A DNA stretch of 20,774 nt from Brevundimonas sp. UBA4609. GTDB taxonomy: Bacteria; Pseudomonadota; Alphaproteobacteria; Caulobacterales; Caulobacteraceae. The stretch covers positions 1 to 20,774 of the forward strand of contig DGIZ01000174.1 of the NCBI GenBank assembly GCA_002386585.1, in the 5' to 3' direction. This document shows, piece after piece, positions 6,906 to 14,543 of this stretch. Positions within the stretch are counted from its first letter, which is position 1; each line of letters starts with the position of its first letter. The translations under genes were made by a program, and so were the position numbers. Below the pieces are notes generated by a model, which worked only from the letters and a program-made list of their open reading frames with translations, ran no database searches and had not been told where the DNA came from.

Positions 6906-8699
6906 TCAGGCGGCGGCCAACCAGCGGTCGATCTTGGCTTCCAGCACGTCCAGCGGCAGGGCGCCGGTGTCCAGCACCTGATCGTGGAAATGGCGGATGT
7001 CGAACCGGTCGCCCAGCTTTTGGGTCGCCCGGCCGCGTAGTTCCTGAAGCTTCAGCTCGCCCACCTTGTAGGCGCAGGCCTGACCGGCGTTGGTGATGTA
7101 GCGGTCGATTTCGACCACCACGTCGCGCTGCGCCATCGAGGTGTTGGCCAGCATGTAGTCGATGGCCTGCTGACGTTCCCACCGCAGGGCGTGAAGCCCG
7201 GTGTCGACCACCAGACGCACGGCGCGCAGCATCTCCATGTCTAGATGACCGAACCACTGATAGGGGTCGGTGAACAGGCCCAAGTCCTTGCCCAGAGACT
7301 CCGCATAAAGCCCCCAGCCCTCGGTATAGGCGGTCGCCGGCGCCAGGCGGAAACGCAGCAGATCCGGCAGGCTTTCGTCTTCCTGCACCAGGGACGACTG
7401 ATAGTGGTGGCCCGGCACGCCTTCGTGCAGCGCTAGGGTCTCCAGCGTCGGGATGGGGCGCGTGTTCAGCATCGCCATGTTGAAATAGAGCACGCCGGGC
7501 TCCGAAGCGTCCGGCGGGCCCGAGCGGTAATAGCCTGTGCCGCGCTGGTCCCCCAGCGCCGGCAGCGGACGGACCTCGAACTCGGCGCGCGGGCGGCGCG
7601 AGAACAGTTCGGGCATCCGCTGCCAGACCTTGGCCTCGATCCGCTCGAAGTGATCGATCAGGTCTTTCGGCTCAGTGTAGTAGAAGCTCGGCTCCGTCCG
7701 GATATGTTCGAAGAAGGCCGGCAGATCGCCGGTGAATCCCGCCGCCTTGCGCGATTCCTCCATCTCGGCCCGGATACGGGCCACTTCCGACACGCCTAGA
7801 CGGTGAATCTCCTCGGCGCTCATGGTGGTCGTGGTGTGGCGGATCAGGTCGGCCGCATAGACGCGCGCGCCGTCCTTCATCGCCCATAGGCCCGCACCCT
7901 CGGTCGCGGTCGGCAGGTAACGATCGCGCAGGAACACGCGCCACTGGTCATAGGCCGGATAGGCGCCGTCCTGGACCGCCCTGCGATAGGCCGCCTCCAG
8001 CCGCGTACGATCCGCCGCCCCGATCGCGTCGGGGAAGCGCGTCGCCGGCGCATAGAGGGGATTGTCCTCGACCGGCAGGGCCAGGAAGGCCTCGACCTGG
8101 GCCAGGACGTTGGTGACCACGATCTTCGGCTGATGATAGCCCTCGGCCATCCCCTGCTCCAGACGTTTCACCGTGTCGTTCATGAAGGCCGTGAAGCCTT
8201 CCAGCTGAGCCAGACCCAGCTCATAGTCCTGAACCGACTTGAACTGGGCGCTGGTCATATAGTCGGGGAATTCGACGTGCAGCCCGAACGAGGCGTTCAG
8301 CGGCGCCTTGTTGCGGATCGCATGCAGACCGCTGTCGATCTCGTCGACCGCCTTCTCCGCCTGATAGCGGAAGACATCATAGGCGATCTGATCGCCCTCG
8401 GGCAGGGAGGCGCGGTCGATAGCCGACAGGGCGTTCAGCTCCGCCCGCTTCTGGGCCCCGAATTGCCGGGCGTAGGCCTCGCCCTGAGGGTCGATGAAGA
8501 CGTCGCCGGTCGGCCGCTGCCCCCGTCGCGCCAGGCGCAGCGGATTCAGAGCGTCATCCGCCTTCTGGCTCTCCTTGACCAGGGCCGCGAACCGCTCGCG
8601 CGCGTCCGTCTGGCGCCATGCAGCCGCAGCGGGCGATGCGGCGGCGATGCTGAGCGCAGCCGCACCGGCCACGCCCAGAAGGAGTTCACGTCTTCTCAT
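6906..8699 (-). CDS. DUF885-family putative zinc metallopeptidase, exported (paralogue 3, divergent)
   Basis: A 597-residue protein. ATG 8699-8697 is preferred over a TTG at 8714 because GAGGG lies about eight bases upstream and the protein then begins with the Tat-like signal MRRRELLLGVAGAAALSIAA followed by ASPAAAAW. The DUF885 motif is LHEGVPGHHYQ (about 423-433), then TAYTEGWGLYAESLGKDLG and NAGQACAYKVGELK. It differs clearly from paralogues 1 and 2: it lacks their LRPSPYVVSQMNGAYYW block and has SFGLHVEFPDYMTSAQFK at the equivalent place, and it has TNAGQAC instead of VYPGQAC. This suggests a different substrate preference. It is separated from paralogue 2 by 27 bases and from the TonB-dependent receptor by 100 bases that hold a stem-loop. 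Confidence 0.9.
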   Translation of the reverse strand: MRRRELLLGVAGAAALSIAAASPAAAAWRQTDARERFAALVKESQKADDALNPLRLARRGQRPTGDVFIDPQGEAYARQFGAQKRAELNALSAIDRASLPEGDQIAYDVFRYQAEKAVDEIDSGLHAIRNKAPLNASFGLHVEFPDYMTSAQFKSVQDYELGLAQLEGFTAFMNDTVKRLEQGMAEGYHQPKIVVTNVLAQVEAFLALPVEDNPLYAPATRFPDAIGAADRTRLEAAYRRAVQDGAYPAYDQWRVFLRDRYLPTATEGAGLWAMKDGARVYAADLIRHTTTTMSAEEIHRLGVSEVARIRAEMEESRKAAGFTGDLPAFFEHIRTEPSFYYTEPKDLIDHFERIEAKVWQRMPELFSRRPRAEFEVRPLPALGDQRGTGYYRSGPPDASEPGVLYFNMAMLNTRPIPTLETLALHEGVPGHHYQSSLVQEDESLPDLLRFRLAPATAYTEGWGLYAESLGKDLGLFTDPYQWFGHLDMEMLRAVRLVVDTGLHALRWERQQAIDYMLANTSMAQRDVVVEIDRYITNAGQACAYKVGELKLQELRGRATQKLGDRFDIRHFHDQVLDTGALPLDVLEAKIDRWLAAA

Positions 8700-8740
8700 A
8701 CTCGGTTCCCTCAACTCATACGTCCCGCTCGAGATTCAAA

Positions 8741-8789
8741 GCGCGACGACGACAGCCTCAGGAGGATGGCCGAACCGTCGCCGCCGCGC
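8741..8789 (-). promoter_or_regulatory. Long GC-rich stem-loop between receptor and DUF885 genes
   Basis: On the minus-strand transcript GCGCGGCGGCGAC (8789-8777) pairs with GTCGTCGTCGCGC (8753-8741) over all 13 positions, two of them G-U wobbles, enclosing a 23-base loop. It starts 11 bases after the receptor stop and is followed by TTTG, too short a T-run for a strong intrinsic terminator. It could be a partial terminator or an RNA-stabilising element that sets receptor and peptidase at different levels. The pairing is seen; the role is inferred. Confidence 0.45.
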
Positions 8790-8799
8790 CTGATCGGGG

Positions 8800-11790
8800 T
8801 CAGAACTTAGCCGTCATCCCCACGAAGTAGCGCCGTCCCAGGATGTCATAGGTCGAGGGATCGGTATTGGCCTGGATGCCCGGCGACCAGGTCCGCGGGT
8901 CCTGATCGGTCAGATTGTTGACGCCCGCGCGCAGAACGACGCGTTCGTTAACCTCCCAGGTGCCCAGCAGATCAAAGTAGTTGATCGCATCCAGCTTGTT
9001 ATCGGTGCGGTAGATATCCATCTCGCCCACCCGGCGCCAGCGCAGGCCCACGCCATACGGCCCCTTGGAATAGTTGACCGAAGTCAGGAACTTCCATTCC
9101 GGGAAGGTGAAGCCGTTGGTGGAGTCGATGGTGCCCGCACGCTCGTTGAACGGCCCGCCCGCAGCATCCTGACGCTGCCATGCGTCCATCCAGCCGACCA
9201 CGAAATTCAGGTTCAGCGCGCCCCAGTCGGGCATGCCGGCGTCCATCAGGTCGAAGCCCCAGTCGACCTGGAGGTCGACGCCCGAGGTCTTCAGCGTGGC
9301 CAGGTTCTGCTGCAGGCCCAGGCTGTCCACCACATTGCCCGTCATGGAGTCGCGGCGGAACAGCTGGCAGTAGCCGTTGTTGACGTCATAGCTGGTGTTC
9401 GTCACGCCCGTGGCGTTGAAGCAGCCCTGAAGCTGGTTCGCGGCCGTGATGGTGCCGACCACGTCGGTGATCTCGATGCTGTAGTAGTCGAGCGAGGTCG
9501 ACAGACGCGAGAACAGCGGGTTCTCCAGCTGCGGACGATAGACGAAGCCCAGCGTCCAGGTGTCCGCCGTCTCTTCCTTCAGGTTGCGGTTGCCGCCGAC
9601 GAAGCCCTGAATCTGCGTGCTGTTGAAGACATAGCTGTCGACAGCGGCCGCCGACAGGCCCTGGGCGATGCAGAGATCGCGGACCTTGGCCGCATCCGGC
9701 CCGTTCCGGTAGGCGCCGCGGATGTCGCAGGGGTCGCCGCCATAGACGGCCTGACCTGCGGCGTTCACCGGGCTGCCGATCTGCGGCGAGCTGATATCGC
9801 GGTTGCCGAACAGTTCGCCGATGGAGGGCGCACGCACGGCGCGCTGGACGCCGCCGCGAACACGCAGGCCGTCGACAACGGCCCAGTCGATGTCCGCCTT
9901 ATAGGCGGAAACCCCGCCGACGGTGCTGTAGTCGGCGTAGCGATAGCCGAGGTTCAGATCCAGCGACTGGACGAACGGCTTGTCCGCCAGGACCGGGATC
10001 AGGGCCTCGATGAAGACTTCGGTTGAGTTGGTCGAGCCGGTCAGGGGTTGAACCGGATTGAAACCGGCGACTTCCACGCCGCCGATCTTGCCGCCGTCAG
10101 GCAGGCCGTCAGCGCCCAGGTGGTCGACGATCGGATTGCTTTGCGACAGGCCGGCGTCGGGACGGAAGGCGAAGGTGTCTTCGCGATACTGAGCGCCCAC
10201 GGCGACGCGGACTTCACCGGCCGGCAGTTGGAACAGGCCCCCCTGCAGGGTCGCCTCGACGACGCTCTGCTCGCTGAGGGTGGCGTTCTTGCTGTTGCGG
10301 TTGATGTAGTTGATGCAGCTCTGCGACAGCTGCGTCAGGCCGAAGGGGTTGAAGCCGCCTTCGCACAGGCTGGCGCCGCCGGTCGGATCATCCAGCAGTC
10401 GCTGAACGGCCGAGCGCGAGACGTTGCCCGATTGCTGCGTCTGGTTGTCGACGCGGCCGTACTGGGCGCTGACGTCGTAGCGCCAGTCGCCGAAGGGCAG
10501 ATCGCCGCGCACGCCGGTCGTCACCTGATAGACCGTGGTGCTGTCTTCGGCCAGGCGGCCGCCGATGGCGTTGAAGCGCTTGTTCAGACCGAACGAAGCC
10601 GTCGGATCCGGACGCGCGTCCAGGAAGGCGCGCAGGTCGGCCGAGATGAACGGATTGGTCGTCGGCACGCGGAAACCGTACGTCGGCGACGGTCCCGGCA
10701 TCGGCGTCGGCGCCAGGATCACGTCCGAGCTGTACTGCGTGAACAGAACGTTGCCGTACAGCTCCATCGAGTCCGTCAGATCATAGCGGACCGCCGAGAA
10801 GGCGTTCCAGCGCTCCAGCGGAATGCTCAGCATGCCGGTCGCGCCGGTGTTGTAGGCCCAGGCCACGCCGGGCTCGTGATAGGCGTCCCATTCGGCGCCG
10901 CCGGGGCTCTTGAAGTTGTAGGCGCCGACGTGGCTGAACAGCGAACCGTCGGTGTTGTAGCCGAACTCGCCGGTCGGGGTGACGCAGTTGGCGCAGTTCA
11001 GATAGCTGTTGATGAAGGCCTGGCTCGGCAGGTTCGTCGAGTCAAAAGTCGTGACCCCGAGCGGCGAGACGCTGTTGCGGCCGGAAACGCGCGAGAAGCC
11101 GCGCGCATCGCTCATGATCGCCGAACGGGTCGAACGGCCGATCGACAGCACCGCATTGCCGCGACCGTCGTCCAGATTGCCGCCCACCGTCACGGTGAAG
11201 CTCTCGGTCGTGCCGTCTCCGCGTTCCGTCTGACCATACTGGGCGTCGATCTGAACGCCGGAGAAGCTGTCGTTCAGAATGAAGTTCGCCACGCCGGCCA
11301 GGGCGTCCGAACCATAGGTGGCCGAGGCGCCGCCCGAGATGACTTCGACGTTCTTGATCAGGGCCGCAGGGATCAGGTTGACGTCGACCGTGCCGTCCGC
11401 GTTCGACGGCACGATGCGGCGACCATTCATCAGGACAAGCGTCCGGTTGCTGCCCAGGCCGCGCAGGTTCAGGTTGGCCTGACCGCCGTTGCCCGGGTTG
11501 ACTGAGCCGTGGCTGTTGCCGGGCATGAACTGCGGCATGTCGTTCATCAGGCCTTCGACCGTCACCGACCCGGTCGCTTGCAGGTCTTCCTGGCCGACGG
11601 TCACGATGGGGCTGGTCGAATTATAGTCCTTACGGACGATCCGCGAACCCGTGACGACGATCTCGCTGACCGAGGTGGGTTCGTCCTGAACCATGGCGGC
11701 GGCGGGCTGGGCGGCGAAAGCCGTCAGGGCGGCCACACCGCCGATAACAGTGGATGTCAGCAGACACTGACGCGTATTGGGAGAGGTCAA
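8800..11790 (-). CDS. TonB-dependent outer-membrane receptor
   Basis: A 996-residue receptor. The signal peptide MTSPNTRQCLLTSTVIGGVA continues through ALTAFAAQPAAA. A TonB-box-like EIVVTGSR (about 43-50) is followed by the plug domain (QANLNLRGLGSNRTLVLMNGRR, ALIKNVEVISGGASATYGSDALAG) and a long beta-barrel ending in the aromatic terminus RRYFVGMTAKF. Such receptors bind scarce substrates and import them across the outer membrane using TonB energy. The class with this plug and size is common in Caulobacterales and sphingomonads and often takes oligopeptides, glycans or other nutrients rather than iron; the ligand cannot be read from sequence. The start is a TTG at 11790-11788 with GGAG eight bases upstream. 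It lies 63 bases after the RidA-family gene and directly before three exported peptidase-like genes, suggesting import linked to periplasmic processing. Confidence 0.95.
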   Translation of the reverse strand: MTSPNTRQCLLTSTVIGGVAALTAFAAQPAAAMVQDEPTSVSEIVVTGSRIVRKDYNSTSPIVTVGQEDLQATGSVTVEGLMNDMPQFMPGNSHGSVNPGNGGQANLNLRGLGSNRTLVLMNGRRIVPSNADGTVDVNLIPAALIKNVEVISGGASATYGSDALAGVANFILNDSFSGVQIDAQYGQTERGDGTTESFTVTVGGNLDDGRGNAVLSIGRSTRSAIMSDARGFSRVSGRNSVSPLGVTTFDSTNLPSQAFINSYLNCANCVTPTGEFGYNTDGSLFSHVGAYNFKSPGGAEWDAYHEPGVAWAYNTGATGMLSIPLERWNAFSAVRYDLTDSMELYGNVLFTQYSSDVILAPTPMPGPSPTYGFRVPTTNPFISADLRAFLDARPDPTASFGLNKRFNAIGGRLAEDSTTVYQVTTGVRGDLPFGDWRYDVSAQYGRVDNQTQQSGNVSRSAVQRLLDDPTGGASLCEGGFNPFGLTQLSQSCINYINRNSKNATLSEQSVVEATLQGGLFQLPAGEVRVAVGAQYREDTFAFRPDAGLSQSNPIVDHLGADGLPDGGKIGGVEVAGFNPVQPLTGSTNSTEVFIEALIPVLADKPFVQSLDLNLGYRYADYSTVGGVSAYKADIDWAVVDGLRVRGGVQRAVRAPSIGELFGNRDISSPQIGSPVNAAGQAVYGGDPCDIRGAYRNGPDAAKVRDLCIAQGLSAAAVDSYVFNSTQIQGFVGGNRNLKEETADTWTLGFVYRPQLENPLFSRLSTSLDYYSIEITDVVGTITAANQLQGCFNATGVTNTSYDVNNGYCQLFRRDSMTGNVVDSLGLQQNLATLKTSGVDLQVDWGFDLMDAGMPDWGALNLNFVVGWMDAWQRQDAAGGPFNERAGTIDSTNGFTFPEWKFLTSVNYSKGPYGVGLRWRRVGEMDIYRTDNKLDAINYFDLLGTWEVNERVVLRAGVNNLTDQDPRTWSPGIQANTDPSTYDILGRRYFVGMTAKF

Positions 11791-11853
11791 CGAAGGAACT
11801 CCAAGGGAATTTAGCGTGAATGGATGAGCGATCAGGCGCGCGTGGCCGCGGCC

Positions 11854-12261
11854 TTAATCGCGGAACTGGGCGGTGGCTTCGATCTCGACGAGGAAGTCCG
11901 GCAAGGCCAGGGACTGGACCCCGATGACCGTGTTGGGTGCCGGCGTTGCGTCGCCGTAGAAGCGTTTCAGGGCGCCGACCACGGCCCCGAGGCGCTCCAT
12001 GTCGTTATCGACGATGTAGGTCCGCAGCCGGACGACGTCCGACGGACCCAGACCGGAATGGGAGAGGACCGCCGCGATGTTGGCGAGCGCCTTGTCGACC
12101 TGGGCGGCGAAATCGCCGACGCCCACGACGTTGCAATCGGCGTCCCATGCGACTTGGCCGGCGAGGTGAAGCACCTTCCCGCCGTCCTGAACGGCGGCAT
12201 GCGAGAAGCCGAAAGGCGTGCTGTCGTAGAGTCCTGATGGATTGATTTTCGTGGTCGCCAT
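11854..12261 (-). CDS. RidA (YjgF/YER057c/UK114) family protein
   Basis: A 135-residue protein with the Rid fold layout: LHLAGQVAWDADCNVVG (about 31-47), FAAQVDKALANIAAVLSHSG, VVRLRTYIVDND and the C-terminal strand FLVEIEATAQF. Classical RidA hydrolyses reactive 2-imino acids in the cytosol using an Arg just before the final strand (Arg105 in Escherichia coli). Here the corresponding stretch is VQSLALPDFLVEIEA, with no Arg, so this is probably one of the Rid subfamilies without that residue, and imine deaminase activity should not be assumed. It follows the VOC gene by 13 bases. Association with amino-acid-oxidising flavoenzymes is typical of the family. Confidence 0.9.
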   Translation of the reverse strand: MATTKINPSGLYDSTPFGFSHAAVQDGGKVLHLAGQVAWDADCNVVGVGDFAAQVDKALANIAAVLSHSGLGPSDVVRLRTYIVDNDMERLGAVVGALKRFYGDATPAPNTVIGVQSLALPDFLVEIEATAQFRD

Positions 12262-12274
12262 GTCGCCCTCCCGG

Positions 12275-12769
12275 CTAGTCGACGAGTTCGAGCTGCAGCC
12301 CGAAAGGATCCTGGATGTAGAGGTTGGTCTTTCCGGCCAGCGGTCCGGCGTCGATCTCGATGGCGTCCAGCGGCGTACAGCCTCGCTCCGTCAGCCATGC
12401 GGCGGCTGCGAGAACGTCATCCACCCGGAACGCGATGTGATGCCCGCCGATGTCGCAGTTGAGCGGCGGCTCCGTCCACCGCCCGTCCGGCCGGTCGTAC
12501 TGCACCAGTTGGACGCGAGCGCCATCGCCGAAGGCGATCATCGCCAGGGTCAGACAAGCCCCCTGGACGCCCACATGGGCCTCCATCCAGTCGCGCCCAT
12601 CGGGACCCGTCGGCATGTCGGCCGCGTCCATCGGCCCCATGCGATAGAGCTCCACGGCCCCGAGGACGCCGCAGTAGAACGCCAGCGCCTGATCGAGGTC
12701 AGGGACGGTTCTGGATACGTGATCCACCGTGAACGACGGCCTGCCCCCATCGCGAGTAGTTCCGGTCAC
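12275..12769 (-). CDS. VOC (glyoxalase/bleomycin resistance/dioxygenase) family protein
   Basis: About 164 residues spanning two beta-alpha-beta-beta-beta modules. The N-terminal module starts FTVDHVSRTVPDLDQALAFY with a possible metal-ligand His; the C-terminal module contains GGHHIAFRVDDVLAAAAWL and ends NLYIQDPFGLQLELVD, with the family's DPFG turn and terminal Glu. VOC proteins bind divalent metal and act as lyases, epimerases, dioxygenases or binding proteins; the reaction here is unknown. Two starts are possible: GTG at 12769 with GGAGG five bases upstream (used here), or ATG at 12781 without a clear ribosome binding site, giving 168 residues. It is the first gene of the VOC-RidA-receptor-DUF885 unit, and a palindromic operator-like site lies about 80-95 bases upstream. 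Confidence 0.88.
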   Translation of the reverse strand: MTGTTRDGGRPSFTVDHVSRTVPDLDQALAFYCGVLGAVELYRMGPMDAADMPTGPDGRDWMEAHVGVQGACLTLAMIAFGDGARVQLVQYDRPDGRWTEPPLNCDIGGHHIAFRVDDVLAAAAWLTERGCTPLDAIEIDAGPLAGKTNLYIQDPFGLQLELVD

Positions 12770-12861
12770 GCTCCCCTCCATTGCAACGTGTTCCGACTTT
12801 TGATGAAGACAGTTTTGTGGCGTTCTGCCGCCGCACACAATGACAGCTTTTGGAAAATTCG

Positions 12862-12876
12862 TTGCGATAAACGCAA
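12862..12876. promoter_or_regulatory. LysR-type operator candidate ahead of the VOC-RidA-receptor unit
   Basis: TTGCGATAAACGCAA is a perfect palindrome of the form TTGCG-N5-CGCAA and contains TGCGATAAACGCA, which fits T-N11-A. It starts immediately after the stop of the upstream FAD oxidoreductase and about 80-95 bases before the VOC start, in a locally AT-richer stretch (TTTTGGAAAATTC) suitable for a promoter. The same arms occur at 16753-16767 next to the LysR gene. Binding is inferred. Confidence 0.65.
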
Positions 12877-14259
12877 TCAACGAACGGCGAGATCACCGAT
12901 CCTGACGGGCCTTGCAGGGAAGCGCGCCGTGAACCCTGAGCGTTCGGAATGCGGCTGTCCGGCCAGGCTCAGCAGGCTATGCTCGCAGTTTCGGCCCTGG
13001 CAGGCGCCCATGCCGCATCGGGTCGCCAGCTTGACCGAGCCGACTTCCGCGCACTGCGCCACGGCGGCCTGCAGATCACCCAAGGCGACATCCTCGCACC
13101 GACACACGATCGTGTCCGCATCAGGCAACCGCGCGCTGAACGGCCCCGGGTCCGCGATGGCCTCAAGCAAGGCCGCAAACCGCATCGCCGCCCGCCGCGC
13201 CTTGCGCCAGGGCCGTGCGCGACGACGCGCTTCGCCCTGATCGATAAAGCCTTCGTCCAGGGCGACCGCCAGACCCGCCAGAGCGCCTTCGGCCGACGCC
13301 GCTTCCGCGCCCTTCACGCCTGTCGTCTCGCCTGCGACATAGACGCCCCGACGCGAGGCCCGCATCCATTCGTCGTGGCTCGCCTTCCAACCGCCGGGCC
13401 GAGCAGGCGTCACCTGCAGGCCCGCCGCGCGCGGAAGGTCCGCCTGGGGCATGAAGCCGAAACAGAGGGCGGCCGTGTCGCAGTCGAACCGCTCGGCCCC
13501 CCCTAGATGCAAGGCGGAAACCCTGCCCTGCCCCTCCACGCTCAGCGCCGCTCGGCCGAAACGCAGGGGAACGCCGGCCCTGAGCAGACGCCAGGCGCTG
13601 CCGAGCGCCGAGACCAGAACGGGCCAATGCGTCAGGGCGGCCCAAGGTCGGGTGATCGCCCGCCATGCGAGCGTCGAGAAGGGCTGGATGAAGGCCACCA
13701 CGGCCACCTCGCCGCCTGCCTCCAGGGCCTGTTCGGCCACAAGTAGTTGCAGTGGGTGGCTCCCCGCGAAGGCCAGGCGCTTTCCGGGGACCAGTTGCTG
13801 GCTCTTGATGAAGGCCTGCGTCCCGCCCGCACTCATGACGCCCGGCAAGGTCCAGCCGGGGATGGGCGCGGCAAGATCGTAGCAGCCGCCGGCGATCAGC
13901 ACCCGGCGCGCCGAAACCTCTTCGACGCCCGACGCGCCGGACAGGGTCAGCGTCCACACGCCGCGCGCCTCACGCAGACCAAGCACCGAGCGCCCGCCCA
14001 TGAAGTCGACGTTCGCCAGGGCCTCAAAGGCGGCGAGCCGCGCCTTCAGCCCGCGATAGGCTCCGCCCTTCATCCAGTCGGCGACCGAGAACGCGCGCGG
14101 CGGCTGGCGCAGGATCTGCCCCCCTGGCCGCGCCTGTTCGTCGATGACGGCGATCCGCAGGGCCCCATTGAGGCTCAGGCACGCCGCCTGCCCCGCCGGT
14201 CCTGCGCCGATCACGGCCAGGTCGTAATCTGGGCTCGCGCCGCTGAGGGACGAACTCAT
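12877..14259 (-). CDS. FAD/NAD(P)-type oxidoreductase with BFD-like [2Fe-2S] domain (heteromeric amino-acid/opine dehydrogenase subunit)
   Basis: A 460-residue protein. The N-terminal Rossmann motif DLAVIGAGPAGQAACLSL (about 11-28) binds FAD, RPGGQILRQPP follows, and a second nucleotide-binding region lies around GKRLAFAGSHPLQLLVAEQA. VYVAGETTGVKGAEAASAEG is the typical C-terminal FAD contact. The last 80 residues hold a BFD-like iron-sulfur motif: CRCED (about 384), then RCGMGACQGRNCE (about 412). This architecture matches the large subunit of octopine/nopaline oxidases (OoxA/NoxA), HcnB and the heteromeric D-hydroxyproline dehydrogenase of Pseudomonas aeruginosa. Its start overlaps the stop of the small [2Fe-2S] gene (14256-14259). 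Together with that protein and the DAO-like gene, a three-subunit dehydrogenase is inferred. The substrate is unproven. Confidence 0.9.
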   Translation of the reverse strand: MSSSLSGASPDYDLAVIGAGPAGQAACLSLNGALRIAVIDEQARPGGQILRQPPRAFSVADWMKGGAYRGLKARLAAFEALANVDFMGGRSVLGLREARGVWTLTLSGASGVEEVSARRVLIAGGCYDLAAPIPGWTLPGVMSAGGTQAFIKSQQLVPGKRLAFAGSHPLQLLVAEQALEAGGEVAVVAFIQPFSTLAWRAITRPWAALTHWPVLVSALGSAWRLLRAGVPLRFGRAALSVEGQGRVSALHLGGAERFDCDTAALCFGFMPQADLPRAAGLQVTPARPGGWKASHDEWMRASRRGVYVAGETTGVKGAEAASAEGALAGLAVALDEGFIDQGEARRRARPWRKARRAAMRFAALLEAIADPGPFSARLPDADTIVCRCEDVALGDLQAAVAQCAEVGSVKLATRCGMGACQGRNCEHSLLSLAGQPHSERSGFTARFPARPVRIGDLAVR

Positions 14260-14543
14260 TCGCCGATCCCCGTCTCGACCGTCATTCCGGGTTCAGCCAG
14301 GACAAGACAGGCGCGCACGCGTCGGGAAACGTCGCCATCCCGCACATGGACCAGGCATTCGCTGCAGATGCCCATGTTACAGAAGAGACCGCGCGCCCGA
14401 CCCGAACGATCGCGCCTGAACCCCGTGGCGTCGGCGGCCAGCATGGCCGTCGCGATGGTCTCGCCCGGATAGGCTTGGATCGCGTCGCCGTCGACGCTGA
14501 AGGCGAAGGGCTCCCCGCGCGACACGCCGTCGGTCTTACGCAA
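14256..14543 (-). CDS. Small (2Fe-2S)-binding protein, subunit of the flavin dehydrogenase
   Basis: About 95 residues. It has a ferredoxin-like FAFSVDGDAIQAYPGETIAT segment and the cluster motif LFCNMGICSECLVHV followed by a further Cys in RACLVL (C-x4-C-x2-C...C). This is the small gamma-type subunit found with OoxA/OoxB opine oxidases, HcnA and heteromeric D-hydroxyproline dehydrogenase, where it passes electrons between flavins or to the quinone pool. The open frame extends to 14618, but upstream residues overlap the DAO gene. The TTG at 14543-14541 is preferred because GGGAGG lies four bases upstream. This start overlaps the last eight bases of the DAO gene, and the stop overlaps the next start, so translation is probably coupled on both sides. 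Confidence 0.88.
   Translation of the reverse strand: MRKTDGVSRGEPFAFSVDGDAIQAYPGETIATAMLAADATGFRRDRSGRARGLFCNMGICSECLVHVRDGDVSRRVRACLVLAEPGMTVETGIGE

Noticed and set aside
10048..11505. A 485-codon open frame on the plus strand opposite the TonB-dependent receptor
   Set aside because: It is an antisense shadow in high-GC DNA. The minus strand has an unmistakable receptor with signal peptide, plug and barrel; the plus-strand product is Arg/Ala/Gly-rich with no recognisable domain.
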